Source: JACMLD01 sp040007355 (GTDB taxonomy: Bacteria > Bacteroidota > Bacteroidia > Chitinophagales > Chitinophagaceae). Taken from it: a stretch of DNA of 28,717 nucleotides. A program made the position numbers and the translations under genes. Shown here one piece after another: positions 7,598 to 15,972 of the stretch. The notes below the pieces were generated by a model that did no database searches, was not told the DNA's origin, and saw nothing but the letters and a program-made list of their open reading frames with translations. How positions within the stretch are numbered: the first letter of the stretch is position 1; every line of letters begins with the position of its first letter. The stretch lies in contig JBDTVE010000182.1 in assembly GCA_040007355.1 (NCBI GenBank), forward strand, positions 1 to 28,717, given 5' to 3'.

Positions 7598-8977
7598 ATG
7601 AATATCCGGTTTAAAATAACATTGCTTTTTACCTTGCTTGTAATGGGCATTTTGTCGCTGATCAGTTATTCTGTTTACTATTTCACCGAACGCAGCCGGG
7701 AAGAAATATTTAAACAGCGTTTGCAAACGGGAGCCAACACCCGCGCCAACCTCTTTTTCATTCTGGGCGATAATAAGATCGATGTATTACATAAAATGGA
7801 CAGTAGTTCCACATCCGGTATTGCGCAAAGGGGGTTGGTTATATACAACAGCAATAATCAGCTTGTATATGAGTACTACGGCAAAGGGATCAATTCACTG
7901 AAAATTACGCAACAGATGATCGCCAGCGTAAGGGAGCGTAAGAATAAGTTCTATAAAATGGGCGATCTGGATATATCCGCCCTCTACCACGAGTTTAACA
8001 AAAAGGGAATCGTTGTTTTTTATATTGGGAACGACGAGGATGGAAAAAGGCGTATCGCGGATTTGAAGAGAATCCTGCTGTCAAGCCTGCTGGCGGGGGT
8101 CATCATCACCATCATGGTGGGCTATGTTTTTTCTAATCAGCTGGTGCGGCCCATCAACCGGATTATAAAAGAAGTAAACGAAGTGTCGTTTAATAACCTG
8201 TCGGACCGCATTTATGGCGGCAAGGGCCAGGATGAATTGTCAAGGCTTGCCAATACTTTTAACAACCTGCTGAACCGCCTGCAGGAATCCATTACCATAC
8301 AAAAAAGGTTTATCTCCAGCGCCTCGCATGAGCTCTCCACGCCCCTTACCTCCATCAGCAGCCAGTTGCAGGTTACTCTATACAAACAAAGAACCACCGA
8401 GGAATATCACAATGTTTTGTATTCTATCCAGGAAGATGTTGAACAAATGCGACAGCTGACAAAGAGCCTGCTTGATATTGCCAAAACCGGTTATGAGGGC
8501 GGTATAGAACTAAGTGAGGTGAGGATTGATGAGATTATGCTGAAGATAGTGGCCGATGTCAAAAAAATAAATGCCGCTTACAATGTTGACCTGGAATTTG
8601 GAGAGTTTCCCGATGATGACAGGAGTTGTTTAATCTACGGCAACCCGGATCTGTTGTACAGCGCCATCAAGAATATTACGGAAAACGCCTGCAAGTATTC
8701 TTACGACAACCAGGCATACCTGGCCCTCAATTTTGAAAACAAGGAAATTATTGTTGAAGTTAAAAACAACGGTGATGTAATACCACCTGAGGAAATTGAA
8801 AGTATTTTTCATCCTTTTTACCGGGGCCGAACGGCTGCGAAAACAAAGGGGTTTGGACTGGGGCTGAACCTCTCACAACGCATTATCGCCCTGCATAAAG
8901 GCCGTGTACAGGTGCAATCTGCCACGGTCACCGGCACCGTGTTTACCATTAGGTTTCCGTCATTAAACATCTATTAA
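7598..8977 (+). CDS. Two-component sensor histidine kinase
   Basis: 459-residue membrane sensor kinase. TM1 is at about 7-29, and a periplasmic sensing domain of about 125 residues (no known fold recognised) follows. TM2 is at about 158-178 and a HAMP domain at about 180-232 (RPINRIIKEVNEVSFNNLSDR). The HisKA segment has phospho-accepting H244 in SASHELSTPLTSI. The HATPase domain has the N box NITENACKYS (359-368), and the G box KGFGLGL (417-423). In this family the H box is usually SHELRTPL; here Ser replaces Arg, a variant often seen in Bacteroidota. Cognate regulator lies directly upstream. The signal is unknown. A strong terminator closes the operon 135 nt downstream. Confidence 0.95.
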   Translation: MNIRFKITLLFTLLVMGILSLISYSVYYFTERSREEIFKQRLQTGANTRANLFFILGDNKIDVLHKMDSSSTSGIAQRGLVIYNSNNQLVYEYYGKGINSLKITQQMIASVRERKNKFYKMGDLDISALYHEFNKKGIVVFYIGNDEDGKRRIADLKRILLSSLLAGVIITIMVGYVFSNQLVRPINRIIKEVNEVSFNNLSDRIYGGKGQDELSRLANTFNNLLNRLQESITIQKRFISSASHELSTPLTSISSQLQVTLYKQRTTEEYHNVLYSIQEDVEQMRQLTKSLLDIAKTGYEGGIELSEVRIDEIMLKIVADVKKINAAYNVDLEFGEFPDDDRSCLIYGNPDLLYSAIKNITENACKYSYDNQAYLALNFENKEIIVEVKNNGDVIPPEEIESIFHPFYRGRTAAKTKGFGLGLNLSQRIIALHKGRVQVQSATVTGTVFTIRFPSLNIY

Positions 8978-9112
8978 AGAAATATTTAATGTGTTTTTAA
9001 TTGATTTTATTCTTATCTCTTGAATTTATCATGCAGATTTGTAGAAGTAATTTTTTAGCAGGTTTGTAATTATTTCATAGGTTGGTTTTAGGTTGCATTT
9101 TGTCTTTGAAAT

Positions 9113-9143
9113 GGATATATGTCAAACATATATCCTTTTTTTT
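9113..9143 (+). terminator. Intrinsic terminator of the two-component operon
   Basis: A perfect 10-bp stem, GGATATATGT (9113-9122) with ACATATATCC (9126-9135), closes a 3-nt loop and is followed by eight T (9136-9143). It lies 135 nt after the kinase stop codon. Confidence 0.85.
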
Positions 9144-9367
9144 AGGCCCCGCATCAATTTACAGCATAGCACCGCCCTGAACGCCGGATTACGCATACCA
9201 TCAATGAGACCCGGCGGGATACACTGCGGCCCGCCGCGCCACCATTTTAGCCTTCCAAAACATTGAGAACCATGGATTATAGAAGATCCCCGAAATAAAG
9301 ACTGCCAAAAGCTATGAGATACCGGATTTTATTGCAAGTTTTACATCGTCCAATCCCCCAATGAAAG

Positions 9368-9390
9368 ACCTGCATCTGCAGGTTTTTTTA
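9368..9390 (+). terminator. Orphan intrinsic terminator or attenuator
   Basis: The stem ACCTGC (9368-9373) with GCAGGT (9378-9383) closes an ATCT loop and is followed by seven T. No gene lies between this and the previous terminator, so it ends either an unannotated RNA or the early leader of the gene at 9470. Confidence 0.7.
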
Positions 9391-9408
9391 TTTTTACCAC
9401 AGGTGTCT

Positions 9409-9460
9409 TTATCAAGTTCAATCTCCCGAAGAAACCGTAACCCCTTTGTAAACTTGATAA
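9409..9460. repeat. 10-bp perfect inverted repeat in the leader of the small secreted protein
   Basis: TTATCAAGTT (9409-9418) and AACTTGATAA (9451-9460) are perfect reverse complements separated by 32 nt. The right arm ends 9 nt before the start codon at 9470. It could fold in mRNA and hide the start region, or be a binding site for a dimeric regulator. Confidence 0.6.
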
Positions 9461-9469
9461 CATCGTACC

Positions 9470-9931
9470 ATGAAACTCTTTATTTGCGTTGCATTTGCAC
9501 TTGCCCTTTTTTCCAACCCTTCACTTGCCGGCTCCGGAAACCCTTCTAACATCGCTTTTCCGGCAGGTTTTATCGCATCATTAAAAGAATCCCGCCATTT
9601 GTTTGACCGCCCGGTTGCAAAGGTCTGTGCCTGCCAGGTACTCCGCGTTGTTTCTAAAAATGAAAAAGAAACCCTTATTGCCGTTTTTGCACAGGCAGTA
9701 AACAGCGGTGATATCTCTTTCAAATTTGCATCTGCCATGACCGTGCTGGAAAAAGAAAAAAAGCACCTGAAAGACTTGTTCTTTACCAAAATAAAAACAA
9801 CGGAGAACCTGACGGCTGCCACGGAATGCAGCATGTTGTATAAAAATATCCAGGTAAAATATGCAGATATAAAACTGTATGATATACTGGATGCAGACGC
9901 GCTGAGCAATAGACTGGTTACGCAAAAATAA
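9470..9931 (+). CDS. Small secreted protein of unknown function
   Basis: 153 residues, not recognised. It begins MKLFICVAFALALFSNPSLA, a clear Sec signal peptide with likely cleavage after A20. The mature part is about 130 residues, mostly helical by composition and lysine-rich in the middle, with three cysteines (C53, C55 in KVCACQV, C120). No lipobox and no T9SS tail, so it is probably periplasmic. The chosen ATG gives the signal peptide directly. The gene stands alone between the two-component system (same strand, behind two terminators) and the convergent panB. A palindrome sits in its leader. The open frame on the opposite strand is a shadow. Real gene likely; function unknown. Confidence 0.7.
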   Translation: MKLFICVAFALALFSNPSLAGSGNPSNIAFPAGFIASLKESRHLFDRPVAKVCACQVLRVVSKNEKETLIAVFAQAVNSGDISFKFASAMTVLEKEKKHLKDLFFTKIKTTENLTAATECSMLYKNIQVKYADIKLYDILDADALSNRLVTQK

Positions 9932-9971
9932 CCAGTGGTATTCATTCAAATGGCAGTCAATCTTTGCTGCC

Positions 9972-10787
9972 CTAGTATTGCTCGCTGTCGTTGGGAAAAT
10001 CGCTGCTTTTTACATCTTTGATATAATGTTGTACTGCTCCTGTTACGGAGCTAAAGAGGTCCAGATACTGCCGCAGGAAACGGGGTTTGAATTCGGTGTT
10101 GATGCCAAGCATATCGTGCATGACAAGCACTTGTCCATCGCAGTATTTACCGGCCCCAATGCCAATCGTAGGAATAGTTAGGCTGCTGGAAACTTCTTTG
10201 GCAAGCAGGGCGGGTATCTTTTCCAGTACAATGGCAAAACAGCCGGCCTCCTGCAGCAGCAAGGCATCCTTTTTTAATTTTTCCGCTTCCGCTTCTTCTT
10301 TTGCACGCACGGTATAGGTGCCGAATTTATAAATAGACTGTGGCGTTAATCCCAGATGCCCCATTACGGGTACGCCCGAGAGGATGATGCGTTTTACGGA
10401 TTCCAGTATTTCCTCCCCGCCTTCCAGTTTGATGGAATGTGCACCGGTTTCCTTCATGATACGGATAGTGGAGTTCAGGGCTTCTTTTGAATTGCCCTGG
10501 TAGGCGCCAAAAGGAAGATCCACCACGATCAGGCATCGTTGCACACCCCGCACCACCGAAGATGCATGGTAAATCATCTGGTCAAGTGTAATGGGCAGCG
10601 TGGTCTCGTGTCCGGCCATTACATTGCTGGCCGAATCCCCCACCAGTATAATATCAATACCTGCAGCATCAAATATTTTGGCAAAGGAAAAATCATAAGC
10701 GGTGATCATGGAGATCTTCTCACCAGCCGTCTTCATCTTCTGCAGGGTATGGGTTGTTATTTTCTTTACTTCTGTATACGTTGACAT
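9972..10787 (-). CDS. panB: 3-methyl-2-oxobutanoate hydroxymethyltransferase
   Basis: Ketopantoate hydroxymethyltransferase, first committed step of pantothenate (vitamin B5/CoA) synthesis: 2-oxoisovalerate plus 5,10-methylene-THF gives ketopantoate. A cytoplasmic TIM-barrel enzyme of 271 residues. Family motifs are clear: MITAYDFSFAKIFDAAGID, VGDSASNVMAGHETTLPIT, VVDLPFGAYQGN, IKLEGG, PVMGHLGLTPQS and IPTIGIGAGKYCDGQVLV. The catalytic Glu is in FAIVLEKIPALLA. Start set at MSTYTEVKK; an ATG two codons upstream (10793) is equally possible. It is 34 nt downstream of ppx on the same strand, so probably co-transcribed with the polyphosphate genes; no panC or panD is nearby. Confidence 0.95.
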   Translation of the reverse strand: MSTYTEVKKITTHTLQKMKTAGEKISMITAYDFSFAKIFDAAGIDIILVGDSASNVMAGHETTLPITLDQMIYHASSVVRGVQRCLIVVDLPFGAYQGNSKEALNSTIRIMKETGAHSIKLEGGEEILESVKRIILSGVPVMGHLGLTPQSIYKFGTYTVRAKEEAEAEKLKKDALLLQEAGCFAIVLEKIPALLAKEVSSSLTIPTIGIGAGKYCDGQVLVMHDMLGINTEFKPRFLRQYLDLFSSVTGAVQHYIKDVKSSDFPNDSEQY

Positions 10788-10821
10788 GTACATTCATTTG
10801 TGTTGGAAATAAAAAATACGA

Positions 10822-11718
10822 TCAGACAGCCATTTCTTTCATCCTTACCTCTTCATAGAGCGTGTGCAAAAGTCCGTCGGCCAGGCCAATCTTTGGCACA
10901 AATATTTCTTCAATGGCGGCCCATCTCATTACGTTAATGTATATCTGCAGGGCGGGTAGTATCACATCGGCCCGGTCTTCACGCAGATTGTAGGTGCGCA
11001 TGCGTTCGTACAGGGAAAAATTGCCCAGCTCTTTATAATAGTCCTTTAATAGTTCGAGCGGCAATGGCTTACCGTCCTTCTTTTTAGACATGGAAAAAAC
11101 CTTGTTGATATTACCGCCGGTGCCGATGGCGATAACCTGTTTATAGCCTTTTACTTTTTCGCGGATATAATTTTTTATTTCATCCCAGTGTTTTTCTTCT
11201 ACCTGGTTTTTAAGGAGGCGGATGGTGCCGATATTGAATGATTGCTTAAAAACAAGCTGGTTCTGGCTGAAAAAAGTAAGCTCGGTACTGCCACCGCCCA
11301 CGTCTATATACAAATAAGAATGTTCTTTGTCCAGGCTTTCGGCCACATGGTTCTCATAAATAACGGATGCTTCTTCGTCGCCGCTGATAATCTTTATTTC
11401 TATACCGGTTTCTTCATTTACGCGGGTAACGATTCCGGCCGAGTTTACCGCATCGCGCATAGCCGAAGTGGCACATGCTTTTATATGTTTGACTTCGTAG
11501 ACATCGATCAGGCATTTATAGGCCTTCATGGTTTGCACAATCATCTCCAGTTTTTCAGGCGATATCTCCTTTTTTTCAAAAACATCAAACCCCAGGCGAA
11601 GTGGCACACGCACCAGGTTCAGCTTATTAAAATCGGGTCTGCCCTCCCGGTTCCTTACCACATCTGATATCAGCAGCCGGGCTGCGTTGCTTCCAATGTC
11701 AATAGCTGCCAGTCTCAA
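10822..11718 (-). CDS. ppx: Exopolyphosphatase / GppA family phosphatase
   Basis: Ppx/GppA family of the ASKHA fold, 298 residues, the short two-domain form without the C-terminal HD-like extension of E. coli Ppx. Motifs: MRLAAIDIGSNAARLLI (phosphate 1 loop), ACATSAMRDAVN, and YIDVGGGSTELTFF (phosphate 2), plus GTGGNINKV. Family members remove terminal phosphate from polyphosphate and/or hydrolyse pppGpp; these cannot be told apart by sequence alone. Location 50 nt after ppk1 favours polyphosphate as the substrate. The same locus thus encodes building and breaking of polyphosphate. No promoter is visible between ppk1 and ppx. Confidence 0.88.
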   Translation of the reverse strand: MRLAAIDIGSNAARLLISDVVRNREGRPDFNKLNLVRVPLRLGFDVFEKKEISPEKLEMIVQTMKAYKCLIDVYEVKHIKACATSAMRDAVNSAGIVTRVNEETGIEIKIISGDEEASVIYENHVAESLDKEHSYLYIDVGGGSTELTFFSQNQLVFKQSFNIGTIRLLKNQVEEKHWDEIKNYIREKVKGYKQVIAIGTGGNINKVFSMSKKKDGKPLPLELLKDYYKELGNFSLYERMRTYNLREDRADVILPALQIYINVMRWAAIEEIFVPKIGLADGLLHTLYEEVRMKEMAV

Positions 11719-11768
11719 TGGTTATACATTTTATGAATGATAATTTTTCCGGTACACGCCCCATGCGT

Positions 11769-13904
11769 TTACAGATTGTCTGGTAATACAACCACCTGCG
11801 CAGCGGCTTCTTTTATTTCTGTTTCGGTTTGTATGCTTTTCACCGCGCTGTGCAGGTAATTATATAGTTCTACCTGCGAGCGTATCCGCTTCCCGTTTGT
11901 CTTTACATATCCGTTGCTTAGTTCGTTGTTCAAAATTCTGGCTTTCACATTAGCATTCAGCTGAATGTCCAGAATAGTTTTCAACACTTTCTTAATATCA
12001 CCGCTAAAAATAGGACAGGTTACTTCTACGCGGTGATCAATATTACGCACCATCCAGTCGGCCGAAGAGATAAACACCCTTTCCTTTCCACCGTTGTTAA
12101 AAATAAATACCCTTGAATGCTCCAGGTACTCATCCACAATGCTGATAGCTTTAACGGGATGCAAAAACTTTTTGTTTTCCGTGAACATGCAAAAGATACC
12201 GCGCACAATGAGTTTGAGTGCCACACCCGCCTTGGCTGCCTCATAAAGTTTTAGGATGAGCTGCTCATCGGACAGCGAATTCATTTTAAGGATGATGGAT
12301 GCCGGTTTTCCTTTTTCGGCCAGTTTTATTTCTTTCTGGATCATTTTCAACAAATGTCCGCGAAGACCGAAAGGGCAGGGGATAAGAGTTTTACAGGCCC
12401 GGATAAATTTCTCTCCTTCTTTTGGTTTCTCCAGGTATAAAAAGATCCTGTTTACATCAGCCATAATATTCCTGTTGGAAGTCAGCAGGCATTGGTCGCT
12501 GTACAGGGTAGCCGTTTTTTCATTCAAGTTGCCGGTGCTTACAAAACCGTAATGGGTGGTATGGTTGTTTACCCGTTTTTTTATCAGGCACAGTTTGGCA
12601 TGTACTTTTACATTGGGTATGCCAATTAAAACCTTTACGCCTTCTTCTTCCAGTCGCTCTTTCCATTCCAGGTTGGCTTCTTCATCGAACCGCGCCCTTA
12701 ACTCCATCATCACGGTTACCTGTTTACCATTTCTCACCGCGTTAACCAGGGCATTCACCACTTTGGAATTAGTAGCCAGGCGATAAGCCGTCAGTTTTAT
12801 GGCCGTTACCTCGGGGTCCATAGCCGCTTCGCGCAGCATATCCAGTACCGCATTGAAAGAATGATAGGGAAAACTCAACAGGATATCTTTTTCCAGAACA
12901 ATGTCAGTGACTCTTTTGGTGCCTGCCAGCAGGGGGTGGGTAAAGGGTTTTTTACGCAGGCTTTTTTTTGCAATAATGTCTGGGAAATCCATAAAATGCC
13001 TGAAGTTATGGATACGGCCACCTGGTATGAGATTGTCTTTTTTACTCATATTCATTTTGCGCATCAGGAATTCAAGCAGACCCGCATCCATTTCCTTGTC
13101 GTATACAAACCGTACCGGCTTGCCGCGTCGCCGGTTCCTAATCCCTTTTTCAATTTTCTGGATAAGGGTGGTGGACACATCATTATCGATATCCATTTCA
13201 GCGTCCCGGGTTACTTTAAATATCCAGGAATCGTATCGGTTGTATCCAAAATAAGAGAATATGGAAGGAAGGCTAAAACGCACAATATCCTCCAGCAGGA
13301 TAATATGCTTCTCACCGTCCGGGGAAGGCAGCTGCACAAACCGGCCCAGGGTTTTGCTGGGGATTTCTATCAGCGCATATTTTTGGTGGTAGCCACTGTC
13401 TTTTGACGACATTACCACCCCCAGGTAGATGGATTTATCGCGCAGATAGGGTAGCAGTGGTATGTTTTCAATCATCAGCGGAATGATGTTTGACCGCACT
13501 TCTTCCTCGAAATACCGTTGTACAAATACTTTTTGTTCGCGGTTCAGCTGCTTTTCCGTGATAAGAAATATTTTTTCGCTGGCCAATGCCTCAATTATCT
13601 CTTCCCAAACCCGGTGAAATTCATTTTGCTGCCGCAACACGATCAGCTGGATTTCCTCCAGGATCTTACCCGGACTTTCCTCCATGTGCATATTGGCCTT
13701 CACCTTGTGCAGCCTGGTCTCCAGCTCTATCATTCTTTTCAGGGTGGCTACCCTTACCCGGAAGAACTCGTCTGTATTGTTCGAAAAAATACCCAGGAAT
13801 TTGATTCTTTCTTTTAGCGGAACCGTGTTATCTGCAGCTTCCTGCAAGACCCGCGCGTTAAAAGAAAGCCAGCTGATATCACGGGTGATTGTTTTTTTCT
13901 TCAT
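11769..13904 (-). CDS. ppk1: Polyphosphate kinase 1
   Basis: Makes polyphosphate from ATP, reversibly, through a phospho-histidine. 711 residues, close to the family's 690. The N domain opens ITRDISWLSFNARVLQEAAD, a diagnostic motif, followed by NNTDEFFRVRVATLK. The catalytic histidine of the first PLD-like domain lies in KVHAKLCLIKKR (about residue 437), and the second conserved histidine is in NIDHRVEVTCPI (about residue 625). STGNLNEKTATLYSD is also typical. Start set at MKKKTITR; an in-frame ATG 30 nt upstream (13934) would add ten residues. First gene of the ppk1-ppx-panB unit; no clear promoter box seen upstream. Membrane-associated in bacteria where studied. Confidence 0.95.
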   Translation of the reverse strand: MKKKTITRDISWLSFNARVLQEAADNTVPLKERIKFLGIFSNNTDEFFRVRVATLKRMIELETRLHKVKANMHMEESPGKILEEIQLIVLRQQNEFHRVWEEIIEALASEKIFLITEKQLNREQKVFVQRYFEEEVRSNIIPLMIENIPLLPYLRDKSIYLGVVMSSKDSGYHQKYALIEIPSKTLGRFVQLPSPDGEKHIILLEDIVRFSLPSIFSYFGYNRYDSWIFKVTRDAEMDIDNDVSTTLIQKIEKGIRNRRRGKPVRFVYDKEMDAGLLEFLMRKMNMSKKDNLIPGGRIHNFRHFMDFPDIIAKKSLRKKPFTHPLLAGTKRVTDIVLEKDILLSFPYHSFNAVLDMLREAAMDPEVTAIKLTAYRLATNSKVVNALVNAVRNGKQVTVMMELRARFDEEANLEWKERLEEEGVKVLIGIPNVKVHAKLCLIKKRVNNHTTHYGFVSTGNLNEKTATLYSDQCLLTSNRNIMADVNRIFLYLEKPKEGEKFIRACKTLIPCPFGLRGHLLKMIQKEIKLAEKGKPASIILKMNSLSDEQLILKLYEAAKAGVALKLIVRGIFCMFTENKKFLHPVKAISIVDEYLEHSRVFIFNNGGKERVFISSADWMVRNIDHRVEVTCPIFSGDIKKVLKTILDIQLNANVKARILNNELSNGYVKTNGKRIRSQVELYNYLHSAVKSIQTETEIKEAAAQVVVLPDNL

Positions 13905-14142
13905 AGTTTCTCTTCGTTCAATGTTTAGGGCCATTTTGCACAGGGCAAATCGCCCTTCCAGGCATTGAAATTAATTAATTATTAGTTGGCAGGTTGACTG
14001 TTGACCCAACTTTGATTTTTTGCCACCGTCCGGGATGCGTCCGTCACTTCAACCCCTTATCGGCCTGCGGACAGGTGCCGGGCGCCTGGTTTTGGCTGTT
14101 TGGAGCCCGCCGAAACGGCCTGGCGGAAAAACCTTGATTTTG

Positions 14143-14175
14143 TTTGTGATATTTGCATGCATTTCCCTACCTTTG
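14143..14175 (+). promoter_or_regulatory. Promoter of rpmB-rpmG-DUF4295
   Basis: TTTG at 14143-14146 and TACCTTTG at 14168-14175 are separated by 21 nt, an almost ideal Bacteroidota -33/-7 pair. The start codon of rpmB follows 21 nt later. Confidence 0.75.
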
Positions 14176-14196
14176 CCGTCCTAAATTTTCTACATC

Positions 14197-14433
14197 ATGG
14201 CCAGAGTATGTCAGGTAACCGGTAAGGTTCCGGTAACGGGGAACAAAGTTTCTCACTCAAATATAAAAACCAAGCGTCGTTTTTTACCCAATCTGCAAAC
14301 AAAGCGTTTCTTTCTGGCAGAAGAAGATAAGTGGATTACGCTTAAATTAACAACCGACGGCATACGCACTATCAATAAAAGAGGATTGTATACCGTGGTA
14401 AAGGAATTGAGGGCAAACGGAACGCATATCTAA
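14197..14433 (+). CDS. rpmB: 50S ribosomal protein L28
   Basis: 78 residues beginning MARVCQVTGKVPVTGNKVSHS and containing KTKRRFLPNLQTKRFF, the family pattern. Only one cysteine (C5) remains, so the zinc-binding CxxC pairs of other L28 forms are absent. It is followed after 30 nt by rpmG, the usual pairing. A strong promoter lies directly upstream. Confidence 0.97.
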   Translation: MARVCQVTGKVPVTGNKVSHSNIKTKRRFLPNLQTKRFFLAEEDKWITLKLTTDGIRTINKRGLYTVVKELRANGTHI

Positions 14434-14463
14434 GTAATACACAACAAATTAAATTCCCTAACA

Positions 14464-14646
14464 ATGGCAAAGAAAGGAAACAGGGTACAGGTAATCCTGG
14501 AATGTACAGAACATAAAAGCAGCGGCAAGGCGGGCACCAGCCGGTATATTACCACTAAAAACAAAAAAAACACCCCGGAGCGTATTGAACTGAAAAAATT
14601 CAATTCCATCCTGAAAAAGGTTACGGTGCACAAAGAAATCAAGTAA
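14464..14646 (+). CDS. rpmG: 50S ribosomal protein L33
   Basis: 60 residues starting MAKKGNRVQVILECTEHKSSG, with YITTKNKKNTPERIELKKF typical of L33. It has a single cysteine, so it is the zinc-independent form. Second gene of a three-gene unit (30 nt after rpmB, 29 nt before the DUF4295 gene). Confidence 0.97.
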   Translation: MAKKGNRVQVILECTEHKSSGKAGTSRYITTKNKKNTPERIELKKFNSILKKVTVHKEIK

Positions 14647-14675
14647 TTTAATTCATTTTTTAATTATATAAAGTC

Positions 14676-14846
14676 ATGGCAAAAGCAGCTAAGACCGCGC
14701 AAAAAAAAGATTTAAAAGCATCTGCCGATGCAAAAAACTGGACCAAAGTAATCAAGGCGGTGCGCAGCCCCAAGTCGGGCGCTTATACTTTTAAGGAAGC
14801 CATTATACATAAAGACAAGGTAAAGGAATACCTGGCCGCAAAATAA
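14676..14846 (+). CDS. DUF4295 small basic protein
   Basis: A 56-residue open frame: ATG at 14676, TAA at 14844-14846. It reads MAKAAKTAQKKDLKASADAK, then NWTKVIKAVRSPKSGAYTFK and a short lysine-rich end. The core TKVIKxVRSPKxGAYTFKE is the DUF4295 signature, a family found in Bacteroidota right after rpmB-rpmG. The position, basic charge and small size suggest a ribosome-associated role, but I know of no firm functional assignment beyond that. It ends 22 nt before a strong terminator. Confidence 0.88.
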   Translation: MAKAAKTAQKKDLKASADAKNWTKVIKAVRSPKSGAYTFKEAIIHKDKVKEYLAAK

Positions 14847-14868
14847 CCTGCCGGTGTACACTATATTG

Positions 14869-14909
14869 AAAGCTGTTCTGAATACCTCTTCGGAACAGCT
14901 TTTCTGTTT
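14869..14909 (+). terminator. Intrinsic terminator after the L28-L33-DUF4295 genes
   Basis: A 14-bp stem, 14869-14882 with 14889-14902 (one T-G pair), closes a 6-nt loop and runs into a T-rich tail. It separates the ribosomal genes from ftsY, so ftsY needs read-through or its own promoter; I see no exact promoter box in 14910-15003. Confidence 0.8.
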
Positions 14910-15003
14910 TACCCAATGATTTCGGTTGACGCAAACTGTTTTACAATGGGTGCTGCGGCCCCGGTGGTCTTTTAAACCTTATATTGAACGTTAAATGCTT
15001 ATT

Positions 15004-15972
15004 ATGGGACTATTTGACAAACTGTTTGGAAAAAAAGAAAAGGAAACACTCGACCAGGGCCTGCAAAAAACCAAGGAAGGTTTTTTTTCTAAAATAACCA
15101 AGGCCATTGCAGGTAAGAGTATTGTGGATGAAGAAGTGCTGGACAGCCTGGAAGATGCCCTGGTAAGCGCCGATGTGGGTATTGATACTACTGTGCAGAT
15201 CATCGATCGCATTGAAAAAAGAGTGGCAAAAGATAAATATTTAAATACAAGCGAATTGAATTCCATCCTGCAAGAGGAAATAGAAGCCCTGCTGGTGGAT
15301 GCCCCGGAAGGAAACCAGTATAGTTTTGATTCCCCCCTGCCAGCCTCCCCCTATGTTATACTGGTAGTGGGCGTTAATGGGGTGGGCAAAACAACCACCA
15401 TTGGTAAACTGGCCAATAATTTTAAAAAAGCCGGGAAAAACGTCCTGCTGGGTGCAGCTGATACTTTTCGCGCGGCCGCTGTGGAACAGCTGACCATCTG
15501 GAGCGAAAGGGCGGGGGTACCCATTATAAAACAGGATATGGGCAGCGACCCCGCCGCCGTGGCATTCGATACCGTACAAAGCGGCGTGGCCCGGGGCAGC
15601 GATTTGATAATCATAGATACGGCAGGGCGTTTGCACAATAAAGCCCACCTGATGGAGGAACTGGGCAAAATAAAAAGGGTCATCCAAAAAGTGATTCCCG
15701 GCGCCCCCCACGAGGTAATGCTGGTGCTGGATGGTTCAACCGGCCAGAATGCGCTGGAACAGGCAAAACATTTTACCGCCGCAACAGAAGTAACAGCGCT
15801 CACCATTACCAAACTGGATGGTACGGCCAAAGGAGGCGTGGTACTGGCCATCGCCAACCAGTTTAAAATACCGGTTAAATTTATAGGCGTGGGCGAAAAG
15901 ATGGAAGACCTGCTGGTCTTTGATAAACACGAGTTCACCGATAGCTTGTTTAACCTGCAGAAAAAAGATTAG
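15004..15972 (+). CDS. ftsY: Signal recognition particle receptor FtsY
   Basis: SRP receptor GTPase that docks SRP-ribosome complexes at the membrane for co-translational insertion. 322 residues: a short charged N-terminal part, the N four-helix domain, and the NG GTPase domain. G motifs: GVNGVGKTTTIGKLA (P-loop, about residues 119-133), DTFRAAAVEQL, DTAGRLHNKAHLMEEL, TKLDGTAKGG and the closing FIGVGEKMEDLLVFD. The long acidic A domain of E. coli is missing, as is usual in Bacteroidota. Start set at MGLFDKLFGKKEKE; an ATG three codons upstream (14995) is less family-like. Follows rpmB-rpmG-DUF4295 as in many Bacteroidota; the often-following rimO is absent. Confidence 0.96.
   Translation: MGLFDKLFGKKEKETLDQGLQKTKEGFFSKITKAIAGKSIVDEEVLDSLEDALVSADVGIDTTVQIIDRIEKRVAKDKYLNTSELNSILQEEIEALLVDAPEGNQYSFDSPLPASPYVILVVGVNGVGKTTTIGKLANNFKKAGKNVLLGAADTFRAAAVEQLTIWSERAGVPIIKQDMGSDPAAVAFDTVQSGVARGSDLIIIDTAGRLHNKAHLMEELGKIKRVIQKVIPGAPHEVMLVLDGSTGQNALEQAKHFTAATEVTALTITKLDGTAKGGVVLAIANQFKIPVKFIGVGEKMEDLLVFDKHEFTDSLFNLQKKD

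Larger units (their letters stand above)
8978..9469. other. Non-coding region with two terminators and a palindromic leader
   Basis: 492 nt without a supportable gene. It holds an AT-rich 3' tail of the kinase transcript ending at the terminator 9113-9143. A GC-richer middle follows, with a 7-bp hairpin (9212-9218 with 9230-9236). A second terminator lies at 9368-9390. A 10-bp inverted repeat (9409-9418 / 9451-9460) sits just before the small secreted gene. The span 9144-9390 could be a small RNA or an attenuated leader. Confidence 0.55.

Noticed and set aside
9144..9367. Minus-strand stretches such as GLDDVKLAIKSGIS that look protein-like, considered as a trpF-type remnant.
   Set aside because: Interrupted by stops, no diagnostic motif; the resemblance is too weak to call.
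9418..9945. 175-codon minus-strand frame opposite the small secreted protein.
   Set aside because: The plus frame has a clean signal peptide and better codon use; the minus frame looks like a shadow.
12861..13817. Long plus-strand frames opposite ppk1.
   Set aside because: Shadows of a strongly conserved gene on the other strand.
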